From JBFIHF01 sp964411125 (lineage in GTDB: Bacteria > Myxococcota_A > Bradymonadia > Bradymonadales > Bradymonadaceae), in assembly GCA_964411125.1 (NCBI GenBank), contig CAYPJU010000092.1:1-22943 (forward strand): DNA of 22,943 nt. The letters run 5' to 3'. The notes below the pieces were generated by a model, which saw only the letters and a list, made by a program, of their open reading frames with translations, ran no database searches and was not told where the DNA came from. Within the stretch, counting starts at the first letter, position 1. The number at the start of each line of letters is the position of its first letter. Below, piece by piece: positions 1-8,300 of this stretch. The position numbers were made by a program, and so were the translations under genes.

Positions 1-154
1 AGGGGAGAATCCCCTGGTGGGTTTGGGCAAAGCCCAACGTCCCCCCTGTTGCGACAGCCACGAAACACACCATGGCATTTTGAATGACTGACTCGCGAGT
101 CAGTCCAACCCGTCGTAATGCCACCAGAAGATGTTTCGACGAAAGGAGAAACCG
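1..154. other. Upstream non-coding region with small hairpins and an operator-like palindrome
   Basis: I see no convincing coding frame here. Two short perfect hairpins lie at the left edge: GGGGA/TCCCC at 2-14 with a 3-base loop, and TTGGGC/GCCCAA at 23-37 with a 3-base loop. Neither is followed by a T-tract, so a terminator for a gene left of the window is possible but unproven. The 20-base palindrome at 86-105 is listed separately. A purine-rich ribosome-binding site (AAAGGAGAA, 142-150) closes the region just before the lipoprotein start at 155. Confidence 0.5.
86..105. promoter_or_regulatory. 20-base perfect palindrome, candidate operator
   Basis: The sequence GACTGACTCGCGAGTCAGTC is identical to its own reverse complement over all 20 bases. 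It sits 49 bases before the lipoprotein start codon at 155. Its size and GACTGA/TCAGTC arms resemble operators bound by dimeric TetR-family repressors, which is an inference from shape only. The regulator would have to be encoded outside the window, perhaps just to the left. No clear sigma-70 promoter could be assigned around it. Confidence 0.5.
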
Positions 155-1291
155 ATGAAACGATGGCTCACTGTATTGACGATCGCAGCGCTCGGCACCG
201 GATGTGGACTGGGCGATGACAACAACGGCAGCGCGACCAACAACGGGACGACCGTCAACAACGGTCAACTACCCGATCCCACCGAAACCGCGAACAACCT
301 GAAAGACAAGATCTCCACGGAAGTGGAGGACAAGCTCGATTGCTCGGGGGTCGTCGGCGAAGAGACGCGAAATCTGGTCACCGACGCGATCGCGAAGGCG
401 AACCTCGACGGCGACCTCGTCGTCTCACCGACCGAGCTCGCCCGCTTCGTCGGCGGCGTCGCGCTGTCGACCGACACGACGGCGATGATGGTGGGGAACG
501 TGGCGCAGATCGCGCGGGTCGGTCACCTGCCGCAGGCTCTCGGCGGCCAGTGGGACGACTTCACCTGTGACGACGAGACGACGAGCGCGTGTGTCGACGA
601 GATTTCGGGCGAAGAGAAGGGCTCGGCGACCACGCGCGTCGTCTGTGAGGAGGGCGCGCCGACCTCGGTTCGCGCTACGTTCGACGGCGGCTGCCAGCTC
701 TTCGTGACCGAGAACAGCGGCGCGCTCGAGCTGCGGCGGGAGGATGGTCGTTTCTCGTTCGACGACTTCGCGATCGGGTCGGTTCGGCAGGTCGACGGGC
801 TGCTCTCGGTGGCGCTCGACCAGGGAGAGGTCGACCGGATCGACGTGGCACAGGGAGAGGGGCTGTCGATCGCGTCCAACGCGGGGAAGTCTTGCGAGGA
901 GCGGCTCACGATCAACCAGCTCGTCGCCGAGTTCGCCCCCGCCTTCACCTCCGTCGACATCGACGCAGAGCGACTCGCCGACGAGAAGACGATCACCCTC
1001 CTGACGCCCGACGCCCCGGCGACTTGGTCCAAGGATGCACCGTGCTCCTGCCCCGATGCCGGGTCTGCGATCGAGTGGGGCTGGAAGGGGTTCTTGATGG
1101 GGCAGGGAGACGCCCGCGTTCGGCTGAACTACTCGGAGGGGAACAGCGACGAGTCGTGCGCGACGGTCGACGTCGAGCTGACGAACTGGCCGGAACAGTG
1201 CGACGGTGAGGGGGCCGCGGGGGATTGCGGCAAGAAGGCTGTCGAGGAGCTGTTGGGGCCGATCTTCACGGCGACCTGCGTGGGTAGATGA
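155..1291 (+). CDS. Predicted lipoprotein with short NNG linker and EF-hand-like loop
   Basis: A 378-residue protein of unknown function. An upstream in-frame ATG exists at 131, but the ATG at 155 follows AAAGGAGAA with good spacing and gives a normal signal peptide (MKRWLTVLTIAALGTGC), so I chose 155. Cys17 would be lipidated; the lipobox GTGC is weak because Leu is missing at -3. The following residues contain three Asn-Asn-Gly triplets (about 23-37), a flexible linker style shared with two other lipoproteins in this window. Residues 83-94 (NLDGDLVVSPTE) fit an EF-hand calcium loop at positions 1, 3, 5, 9 and 12. Several Cys pairs in the rest suggest disulfides in an exported domain. It is convergent with aspC and preceded by a 20-base palindrome. 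Function is not recognised. Confidence 0.75.
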   Translation: MKRWLTVLTIAALGTGCGLGDDNNGSATNNGTTVNNGQLPDPTETANNLKDKISTEVEDKLDCSGVVGEETRNLVTDAIAKANLDGDLVVSPTELARFVGGVALSTDTTAMMVGNVAQIARVGHLPQALGGQWDDFTCDDETTSACVDEISGEEKGSATTRVVCEEGAPTSVRATFDGGCQLFVTENSGALELRREDGRFSFDDFAIGSVRQVDGLLSVALDQGEVDRIDVAQGEGLSIASNAGKSCEERLTINQLVAEFAPAFTSVDIDAERLADEKTITLLTPDAPATWSKDAPCSCPDAGSAIEWGWKGFLMGQGDARVRLNYSEGNSDESCATVDVELTNWPEQCDGEGAAGDCGKKAVEELLGPIFTATCVGR

Positions 1292-1302
1292 CGGTGAGAT
1301 GT

Positions 1303-1320
1303 GCGGGAACGGAGTCCCGC
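1303..1320. terminator. Terminator-like hairpin between convergent genes
   Basis: GCGGGA (1303-1308) pairs perfectly with TCCCGC (1315-1320) across a 6-base loop. It lies between the stop codons of the plus-strand lipoprotein (1291) and the minus-strand aminotransferase (1342), so it could serve both directions. There is no T-tract on either side, so it is at best a weak or factor-assisted terminator. Confidence 0.35.
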
Positions 1321-1341
1321 GCCACGTGACGCCGCCTCTCC

Positions 1342-2523
1342 TCACCCCAGAGCAGCGGCAATTCGTCGCACGCCCTCGGCGATCAGCTCGTCCGAGGTGG
1401 CGTACGACAGCCGAAGGTTCCCCTCCGACCCGAAGGCGGAGCCCGGGACGACCGCGACCTTCGCCGTCTCGAGCAGGTAGCCGGTCAGCTCCATGTCGTT
1501 CGCGAAGCGCTTGCCTTCGCCGCAGTACGCGCCGAAGTCGGGGAAGACGTAGAACGCGCCGCCCGGCGACTGACAGCGGACGCCATCGATATCCTCCAGC
1601 ATTCGCACGATGTCGTCGCGGCGACGGTGGAACGTGCTCCGCATCCCCTCGATGACCGAGTCGTCGAGGTCGAGCGCGGCGAGCGCGCCGTACTGGGCGA
1701 AGCTCGTGGGGTTCGAGGTCGACTGCGACTGCAGCTTGCCAATCTGGGCGGCGACTTCTTTCGTGCCGATCGTGTAGCCGAGCCGCCACCCCGTCATCGC
1801 GTACGTCTTCGAAAACCCGTTGAACGTGATCGTGCGGTCTTCGAGGTTCGGGTTCACGGCCGCGAAATCGGGGGCGATCGTCCCGCCGTAGTAGAGCCGG
1901 TCGTAGATCGCGTCGAAGAAGACCACGACGTCGGGGTAGTCGGCGATGACCTCACCGAGCGCGCGCAGTTCGTCCTCGGAGTAGACCGAGCCGGTCGGGT
2001 TCGACGGCGAGCAGAGCACCAGCGCGCGCACCGCGTCACGGGTGGAGAGCAGGTCGCGGAGCTGTTCGGCCGTCAGCCGGAAATCCGAGTCGGCGCCCGT
2101 CTCGGCGATGATCGGCGTCGCGTCCGCGAGCTCTGCCATCGCCGGATAGGAGACCCAGTACGGCGCCGGCACGATCACCTCGTCCCCTTCGTCGAACAAG
2201 ACTTGCATCGCGTTGTAGAGCGCGTGCTTGCCGCCCACCGACACGACGACCTGATCGGCGGTCACGTCGCGACCTCGTCGCGCGTAGTCCTTCGCGATCC
2301 CGGCACGCAGCTCGGGGATACCGGCCGCTGGCGTGTACCGCGTCTTGCCCTGATCGAGCGCTCGCTTGGCCGCCTCCCTCACGGGCTCCGGCGTATCGAA
2401 ATCGGGCTCGCCCGCCCCGAACGAGACGACGTCGATACCGTCCGCCTTCATCTGCTTGGCTTTCGCGGTGATGGCGAGCGTAGGGGAGGGTTGGACGCGA
2501 CCGATGCGGCTCGAGAACTTCAT
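1342..2523 (-). CDS. aspC: Aspartate aminotransferase, PLP-dependent class I (subgroup Ib)
   Basis: A 393-residue fold-type I aminotransferase that interconverts aspartate plus 2-oxoglutarate with oxaloacetate plus glutamate in the cytoplasm. The PLP Schiff-base lysine is K239 in FSKTYAMTGWRLGY. N175 in SPSNPTG and D204/Y207 in FFDAIYDRL are the cofactor contacts, and a late Arg in NLRLSYA fits the substrate carboxylate site. DAIY replaces the commoner DEIY but the essential Asp and Tyr are kept. Length and N-terminus match the family, so the ATG at 2523 is well supported. It lies 18 bases downstream of coaD and is probably cotranscribed with it. Some subgroup Ib enzymes also transaminate prephenate; the sequence alone does not exclude this. 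Confidence 0.93.
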   Translation of the reverse strand: MKFSSRIGRVQPSPTLAITAKAKQMKADGIDVVSFGAGEPDFDTPEPVREAAKRALDQGKTRYTPAAGIPELRAGIAKDYARRGRDVTADQVVVSVGGKHALYNAMQVLFDEGDEVIVPAPYWVSYPAMAELADATPIIAETGADSDFRLTAEQLRDLLSTRDAVRALVLCSPSNPTGSVYSEDELRALGEVIADYPDVVVFFDAIYDRLYYGGTIAPDFAAVNPNLEDRTITFNGFSKTYAMTGWRLGYTIGTKEVAAQIGKLQSQSTSNPTSFAQYGALAALDLDDSVIEGMRSTFHRRRDDIVRMLEDIDGVRCQSPGGAFYVFPDFGAYCGEGKRFANDMELTGYLLETAKVAVVPGSAFGSEGNLRLSYATSDELIAEGVRRIAAALG

Positions 2524-2541
2524 GCTGGGGTTTCCGTGGTG

Positions 2542-3030
2542 TCAGGCTCGATCGGAGATTCGGTCGAGCAAAAGTTGGTGAACGTGGCCCGGGACGAACG
2601 CGGAGATGTCGCCTCCGAAGCTCGCGACCTCTTTGACGAGGCTCGAGCTCACGAAGTCTTCGCCCGCCTCGGCGAGCAGGAAGACCGTGTCGACGTCGGG
2701 GGCGAGATGCCGGTTCATGTGGACCATCTGCGCTTCGTACTCGAAATCGCCCGCCCCTCGCAAACCGCGGAGGATCGCGACGGCGTCCCGCTCCTGCGCC
2801 AGGTCGACGAGCAGGCCGTCGAAGCCGATGACGAGGACGCCGGGATCGGCGGCGAACTGTTCCTGGATGAACGCAATCCGTTCCGAGGCCGTGAAGAGCG
2901 GCTTCTTGCGGATGTTGGTCGCGACGGCGACGACGACTTCGTCGAAGAGCCGACGGCCACGCTCGACGATCGTGACGTGGCCGTTGGTGAGCGGGTCGAA
3001 CGACCCGGCATAGATTGCGGTGCGAGGCAT
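2542..3030 (-). CDS. coaD: Phosphopantetheine adenylyltransferase
   Basis: A 162-residue cytosolic enzyme of coenzyme A synthesis that transfers AMP from ATP to 4'-phosphopantetheine, giving dephospho-CoA. The frame is open further upstream, but the protein family begins at the ATG at 3030 (MPRTAIYAGSFDPLTNGH), so that start is chosen. Family hallmarks are the T/HxGH nucleotidyltransferase motif TNGH with H18, K42 in NIRKKPLF, and the C-terminal SSSLVKEVA motif (usually SSTLVREVA). Total length is the family norm. It follows the Cys-rich lipoprotein gene by 40 bases and precedes aspC by 18 bases on the same strand, consistent with a coaD-aspC operon. The ribosome-binding site is a modest GAGAGGGG. 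Confidence 0.95.
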   Translation of the reverse strand: MPRTAIYAGSFDPLTNGHVTIVERGRRLFDEVVVAVATNIRKKPLFTASERIAFIQEQFAADPGVLVIGFDGLLVDLAQERDAVAILRGLRGAGDFEYEAQMVHMNRHLAPDVDTVFLLAEAGEDFVSSSLVKEVASFGGDISAFVPGHVHQLLLDRISDRA

Positions 3031-3070
3031 CGGGGCCCCTCTCTGCTCATCGGCAGATGCTAGAAGTGCG

Positions 3071-3613
3071 TCAGAAGCAGGTGTCGGGAAGGTTCGCGCC
3101 GCGCGTGCCATTTTCGCAGGCGACGGGAGTCGACGGGCACTCGCCACCCTGCAGCGGCACCTTGTATTCGCACACCTTGGAGTCGAACCCGCAGCTCAGC
3201 AGGAACGAGCCTTCCGGCGAGCAGTCGACGCTCGATTCGCACGGCGTCGGCTCGTCGATCTCGTCGTTGCAGTTGTTGTCGATGCCGTCGCAGGCGTCAC
3301 CGAGTCCAGGCGAGATCGAGGCATCGTCGTCGTTGCAGTCCTCTTCGCAGCGTCCCTGGTTCTCGCAGAGATCGCAGTTGGTCACGTCGGTCCCGGCCGC
3401 GCCGTATCCGTCGCCGTCCTGGTCCGTACACATGATGTCGGTATCGGCGCGCGTGCAGACGCCACTACGGCAGACGTTGGGCGAGATGCAGTCCGAGTTG
3501 TCGGTGCACGAGAACTCGTGGTCGGCGAGATCGGTACCGACGGTACAGCCGGACCAGAAGCCGGCGGTGAACGCGGTGACGGCGACGAGAGCGAAGATGC
3601 GGGTCGGTTTCAT
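3071..3613 (-). CDS. Cys/Asp-rich MopE-like lipoprotein
   Basis: A 180-residue predicted lipoprotein. The ATG at 3613 gives a typical signal peptide (MKPTRIFALVAV...) ending at Cys23 in WSGC; an ATG at 3631 would add six residues. The mature part is unusually rich in Cys (18 besides Cys23) and Asp. Three acidic motifs stand out: DQDGDGYG (64-71), EDCNDDDASISPG (92-104) and ACDGIDNNCNDEIDE (107-121). The last two are the signature of the MopE-type putative metal-binding repeat common in myxobacterial surface proteins. Disulfide-stabilised calcium or copper binding at the cell surface is likely by family but not shown. The gene starts 21 bases after the stop of the membrane protein at 3635-4657, probably in the same operon. 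Confidence 0.75.
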   Translation of the reverse strand: MKPTRIFALVAVTAFTAGFWSGCTVGTDLADHEFSCTDNSDCISPNVCRSGVCTRADTDIMCTDQDGDGYGAAGTDVTNCDLCENQGRCEEDCNDDDASISPGLGDACDGIDNNCNDEIDEPTPCESSVDCSPEGSFLLSCGFDSKVCEYKVPLQGGECPSTPVACENGTRGANLPDTCF

Positions 3614-3634
3614 GATCGAATCCATTTCCATTTC

Positions 3635-4657
3635 TCAGAACCGGAAGCCGGCACCGATGCCGAAGCCGTCGGCGGTGACACTGGGGGCGATGCGGAAGTC
3701 TTCGATGCCGGAGGCATCGACCGTCTCCTGATCGTCGGCGACGTCCGATCCGCCGCGGATGTAGAAGAGGAGCGCCGACACGGCACCGAGGCCGACGGCG
3801 AGGCCGTAGAAGACGTTCGCCGTGGTGGCGCTACGCTCGGCGGGGCGCAGGGCGTCGCGCGCTTCGACCTCGGTCATGTCGTAGACTTCGCCCGTCTTCG
3901 GGCTCGCGAGGAATTCCTTCTCGAGGCTCTTGGCGCGCAGCCCGAAGACGATACCGCCGACGAGCGACGCGACCGCCAGGCCGGCGGTGCTGAACGCCAG
4001 GACCGTCTGCACGACCCCGGTGTCTTCTTCGCCCACGACGTTGGGGCCGCGTTGCAGGTTGCGGACCTCGAAGATGTCGTCGAGCGCGGGCTTCACCTCG
4101 TCCACGAGGCCCGGCGTGCCGCCGATTCCGCCCTTGTTGTAGTATTTGATGAAGAGCTTGTCGTCGACGTCGAAGTAGTCGACCTTGAGCTCCAGCCCGT
4201 CTTCGCGTTCGACGACGCGGGCGACGAGGATGCGCTGCACCCCCGCCTCCTGGCCGACGCCGGCGAGGCAGAGCGGTTCTTGAACGCAGGCTTCGCCGCC
4301 GGACTGCTCGAGCGAACCCATGACGGCCGAGCCGCTGACGACCGAGATCGTCGGGATGTCTCGCGCGACGCGCTCCATCTCGTCCTGGACTTTCTTGCGG
4401 CGCTCCTCGTCCATCGCCGGACCGGAGACCGCCACGACGGCGACCTGGTTCTCGTCGACGTCGCTATAGACCGGCTTCTCGGCGTCCTCCTCGGAGAACT
4501 CGAGACCCGCCGGGTCCTGCGTGTCGACCTCGGTCGCGTCTTCGGCGACTTCTTCTGCTTCCTCCTCGCCGAACTCCATCCCTTGCGCGAAGGAGTACGT
4601 GGGGGCAAGCGCGATTGAAAGGGCCAGCAATACAGCGAGCGCCGGGGAACTGTTCAT
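3635..4657 (-). CDS. Exported envelope protein with two membrane segments
   Basis: A 340-residue protein of unknown function. The frame is open back to 5062, but the ATG at 4657 begins a clear Sec signal peptide (hydrophobic core at residues 7-20, cleavage near SFA-Q), so it is chosen. Next come an acidic stretch (27-62), then a compact alpha/beta-looking region (71-180) starting VAVVAVSGP with a Cys pair CVQEPLC (124-130). That region resembles the TolB/CsgG-like nucleation domains seen in myxobacterial envelope proteins (a guess from pattern). Hydrophobic segments span about 217-240 and 281-300. The last residues (GFGIGAGFRF) look like a beta-strand with terminal Phe. It is followed after 21 bases by the MopE-like lipoprotein gene. 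A promoter candidate lies 34 bases upstream. Confidence 0.72.
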   Translation of the reverse strand: MNSSPALAVLLALSIALAPTYSFAQGMEFGEEEAEEVAEDATEVDTQDPAGLEFSEEDAEKPVYSDVDENQVAVVAVSGPAMDEERRKKVQDEMERVARDIPTISVVSGSAVMGSLEQSGGEACVQEPLCLAGVGQEAGVQRILVARVVEREDGLELKVDYFDVDDKLFIKYYNKGGIGGTPGLVDEVKPALDDIFEVRNLQRGPNVVGEEDTGVVQTVLAFSTAGLAVASLVGGIVFGLRAKSLEKEFLASPKTGEVYDMTEVEARDALRPAERSATTANVFYGLAVGLGAVSALLFYIRGGSDVADDQETVDASGIEDFRIAPSVTADGFGIGAGFRF

Positions 4658-4690
4658 GTCGATCTCACAGCGGGCTTCTAACCTCAGTCG

Positions 4691-4717
4691 ATTATCACAC
4701 GCCCACGGTAGGGACAA
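4691..4717 (-). promoter_or_regulatory. Candidate extended -10 sigma-70 promoter
   Basis: Reading the minus strand, TTGTCC (4717-4712) is followed after 15 bases by GATAAT (4696-4691). The bases just before the -10 are TGT, giving an extended -10 element (TGn-GATAAT) that tolerates a poor -35 and short spacing. Its position, about 34 bases before the envelope-protein start at 4657, suits a promoter for that gene and the MopE-like lipoprotein, and possibly coaD-aspC beyond. Confidence 0.42.
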
Positions 4718-4769
4718 GTTTACCGCGCGGCGCCGCGCCGGTTTCGCGGGCGGGCGATCCTGCGGCACC

Positions 4770-4811
4770 GGGGCTCGGGGCTCGAGGCCTGGGGCTTGGG
4801 GCTTGGGGCTG
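4770..4811. repeat. G-rich 7-base tandem repeat, possible G-quadruplex
   Basis: Six near-copies of a 7-base unit run in series: GGGGCTC twice, GAGGCCT, GGGGCTT twice and GGGGCTG. The plus strand therefore carries five runs of four guanines separated by short loops (3, 10, 3 and 3 bases), which fits a quadruplex-forming pattern. It lies in the 196-base gap between the small lipoprotein and the envelope-protein gene, about 50 bases upstream of the candidate promoter. The G-rich strand is the template strand for the genes on either side. Confidence 0.6.
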
Positions 4812-4853
4812 CGCCGGCGGGCGTCGGCGCTGGGAGGGCGGAAACAGTCGCGG

Positions 4854-5318
4854 TCAATCGGGCGGACACTCGAGGAGCGCTTTGTAGGATGGCTTCGGGG
4901 GGGGACCGTTGCCGAGCCAGCCGACGATCTCGGAGTCGTTGCAGGCGAGGACCGCAGCTTCGATTCGGCAGGTACCGCGAACGAAATGCAGCATCGGGTA
5001 GACATCGTCGCCGTGTCGGGCACCGGCGACGAAAGCGGTCGCTTCCAGGACCTCGTCACCACGAATTCGCGCGATGAGGACGCGAGGCCGCTGGGGGCGC
5101 CCCTGCGGTCCGGGGACGATCTGGTTGGAGAGAAGCTCGACGAGGGTGACCCCGGCTGGCTCGTCGGTGCAGCGCGTCTCGCTGAACCCGACCTCCCGCA
5201 CGTCCTGGCCGATGCCGTAGGTGAGGTGTCCGGTGGCGGGCTCGCTGTCGTAGATCCGGGTTTGCTCGGCCGAATCGCACGCCGCGACCGCGAGCAGCAG
5301 CGGGAGAGCTCGCCTCAC
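4854..5318 (-). CDS. Small predicted lipoprotein coupled to kinase gene
   Basis: A 154-residue protein not assigned to a known family. The frame extends upstream into the kinase gene, but the earlier part is Arg/Pro-rich shadow translation. A GTG at 5318 begins a short lipoprotein signal peptide (MRRALPLLLAVAAC) with lipobox VAAC and Cys14. This start overlaps the kinase stop codon as GTGA (4 bases), a classic translational-coupling arrangement that explains the lack of a strong ribosome-binding site. The mature domain has three further Cys near its C-terminal half (117, 126, 151) plus Cys50, so two disulfides are possible. Coupling suggests that the lipoprotein and kinase are made together and may act together, but this is inference. 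Confidence 0.68.
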   Translation of the reverse strand: MRRALPLLLAVAACDSAEQTRIYDSEPATGHLTYGIGQDVREVGFSETRCTDEPAGVTLVELLSNQIVPGPQGRPQRPRVLIARIRGDEVLEATAFVAGARHGDDVYPMLHFVRGTCRIEAAVLACNDSEIVGWLGNGPPPKPSYKALLECPPD

Positions 5319-8300
5319 TCGACCGCTTTGGGCAGGCGGGCGAAGCGGCGGACGCCGACCTCGGGGGCGATGAGGCTGCCGATCGCGAAGCCCGCGCCGA
5401 GGTGAGGATCGCCGAGCTCGCCCGTCTCCTTCTGGATCAGGTAGACCCGCCGGGCGATCGGGATGAAGAGTGCGTAGTCCCCGACCTGCGCGGCGCCGGC
5501 GTGCGCCGACCGCAGCAGCTCGCGCGCTTCTTCCCACTCCTCGCGCGCAGCGGCGACGTCCGCCTTGTAGAGGTGGCAGACCGTGGCAGCGCGGACGAAG
5601 TTTCGCCCCGTCGCGGCGGTCAAGAGCGACGAAAACGTGTCGCCCTTCGCCCGGAACCCGTGCTGCAGCAGTTGGCTGTAGATGATGTGCGCCCGGATCT
5701 GAAGATCACTCTCGGCATCCCCCAGCGTCTGGGCCTGCTCGAGGGCCGCTCCGAGCCGCGCGTAGACCTCCGACTCGTCGCCGCGGTCCAGCGCCACGTA
5801 CGAGAGCCGAATCAGCGCCGCGATCCAGAGCCGCGTGAGCCCGATCGACCGCGCGTAGTTGATCACCTTCTCGTAGTTGTCGGTCGAGTCGTCGTGCCGC
5901 CCCTGCGTGAAGTAGAGGTCACCCATGTAGAGGTGCACCTCGGCGATCCGCATGATCTCGCGGGACGTGCTGCTGCGCGCCAGCGCCTCGGCGAGGTGCG
6001 CCTCCGCCTGCTCCAGCGACTCGGTCGCGGCGAGGGCGCGAGCGATCCCGAGGTGTGGTTCGTGCGTCGTCGACAGGTGAATCTGGGAGGAGAGCGAGAC
6101 TGCCCGCGTGAACTGCTGTCGCGACTCGGGGTATCGGCCGGCGGCGAACTGCGCCTGCCCCAGCGCGTTGAGACACTGGATGACGTCGTGGTCGCGCCCG
6201 ATCCCCTCGAACAGCGCCATCGAGTGCTCCAGATACTCGGCGGACTCGACGAACCGCGCACGCCGGGTCAGCACCTCCCCCATCTGCCGGTGAACGCGGG
6301 CGACGAGCACGTCGTCCTGTAGCTTCGCCGCCATGTCGAGCGCCTGCCGTGTCAGCTCTTCGGCGAGCCTGGGGCGCCCCTGCAGAAGCGCGCATTTCCC
6401 CATCTCGCCGGTGATCGACACGAAAGGTCGCGCCTCCCCGAGCTCGCGGAACGCGGTCCGCCCGACCTCGTAGTGGCGCAGCGCATCCGCGAAGCGCTCC
6501 TGCGACGCGGCGAGGTCACCGAGCAGCTTGTGCGCGCGGCCGCTCGTCGGGCGATCGTTCTCGCCGCCCGCAGAGAGGGCGAGCTTGAGCGCATCTTCGG
6601 CGGCGCCGTGCTCCCCGAGCGCTCCGTGGATCTCCCCGAGCCGCAGCCACACCTGCGCCGGGTGGAACGGGATCGACTCTTCGCCCGGGCCTTCGGGGAG
6701 CCCCCCCTCGTCGTCGAGGATCTTCTGGATCCGCAGGAAGTACTCACGCGCCGCGTCGAGGTCGAGCGACTGAAAGCTCGCCTCGCCCGCCTCGTAGAGG
6801 AGCCGCACCGCAGGGACGGGACGCCCGCCGAGGTCGTACTGCGTCGCGATCGCCTTGATGTTCTCGTGCGTCGGCTTCGTGTAGTAGCGCTGCATCACGT
6901 CGGCGAGCGCCGCGTGCGATTCCTGGGCGTCTGGGAAGGCTTCGAAGGACTCGCGCATCTGCTCGGCATAGCCGGGCTTGGTGAAGCGGATCACGTCGCT
7001 GCCGCGCTGGATGATCCCGAACTTGTCGGCGTTCGACAGCACCGTGTCGACCAGCCGGACGAGATCGGTGCTGAGGACGCGGGCGTAGACGAGCTTCCAG
7101 AGGTCGGCCGGGACGTCGTCGCCGAGCTGCGCGAGGTAGCCGAGCACCCGGTCGAAAGCCGCCTCGGCGTCCGAGCCGTCTATCGGCTCGTCGGCTTCCG
7201 GATCGTCGAGCACCGCGCTCTCGATCGTCGGCGGCTCGAGCGGAATCTCCGTGTCGGGGCCCGCTGCGACGTTGGGAAGCCCCAGGTAGGAGCCGTCGGC
7301 GGGGAGGTCGGCAGGGATCCCTTCCAACCCCGTGAGGCTGTCGTGCTCTTCTTTGGCGTGCCCGGGCGGGACGAGCGCCAACTGTCGCGAGTACTCGCGC
7401 GGCGCCTGCATGATCCCCTGCGTGTAGCGGACCAGACCGGGCCGCCGCCGCAAGTCTTCGGGGTAGACTGTCACCACGAGCATCACCGGCGCCGGATGGG
7501 CCTGAAGGTCGCGGAAAAAGCGGTCGAGGAAGGCGAGGGTCAGGGTGTCGAGCCGCTCGAGGTTCTCGAGCCCCCAGACGATCGGCGCCTGCTCGGCCTG
7601 GTCGCGGAACGGGGTGCCGATGCGCGCCAGCAGGGTGTCGCGGATCGCGCTCAGCGTGTTGAGCGGCCGGGAATCGGTGCCGAGATCGTCGGCGGAGTGG
7701 GTCAGCTCCTCGTCGTCGCCGTAGAGCTTCCGAAGCAGGCGGCGCACTTCGGCCATCCCGTGGTCGCGAAGCGGCAACCCGGTGAGCATGCTCAGCTCGT
7801 TTTCGAGCCCCGCCTCCTCTTTCTCACCCGCGCCGCGGTGCATCACGGTGATGGTCGGATCACGGAAGACCTTCGAGAGGAAGGCGCGCAGGAGGTTCGA
7901 CCGGCCCGTCCCCTGTTTGCCGCGGATCACGACGAGCCGCACGTCGCGTTCGCGACGAACCTCGTCCAGCACCTCGTCGAGGACCTGTAACTCCCAGCGA
8001 TAGACCTCCTCGGTCTCCTCGTCGATGAGGAAGGGTTCGGTGTCGCTCCCCACCTGCGGGGTGCGGGGCAGGGTCGCCGACCGCTGCGGACGCTCGGCGG
8101 GGTCCATGTATTTCTCGAACGCCTCGTCCATGAGGAGGTCGAGGAGGCTCGTCGCGTTCGGGATCCGGTGCGCGGGATCCTTCTGGGTGCACGCGGTGAT
8201 CAGATCGTCGAACGGGGTCCCGCTCCACGGCTCGGGGAGGGCGAGCGGCGGATCGTTGATCTGCCGCAGCATCACGTCCATCGCGTTGTTGGATCCCTCG

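Noticed and set aside
2..37. Intrinsic terminator at the left edge
   Set aside because: Two small hairpins exist but neither has a T-tract, and the upstream gene is out of view.
425..1789. Long open frame on the minus strand across the first lipoprotein and aspC end
   Set aside because: It is Arg/His-rich shadow translation opposite clear genes; GC-rich coding DNA commonly leaves antisense frames open.
1627..4618. Plus-strand open frames of 478 and 532 residues
   Set aside because: They run antisense to aspC, coaD, the MopE-like lipoprotein and the envelope protein, have no ribosome-binding sites, and read as Arg/Asp/Val-rich low-information protein.
4658..5062. N-terminal extension of the envelope protein
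   Set aside because: The extra residues precede a complete signal peptide and overlap the small lipoprotein gene; the ATG at 4657 is better.
6473..7990. Plus-strand 505-residue frame inside the kinase-TPR gene
   Set aside because: Antisense shadow of a gene with full domain evidence.
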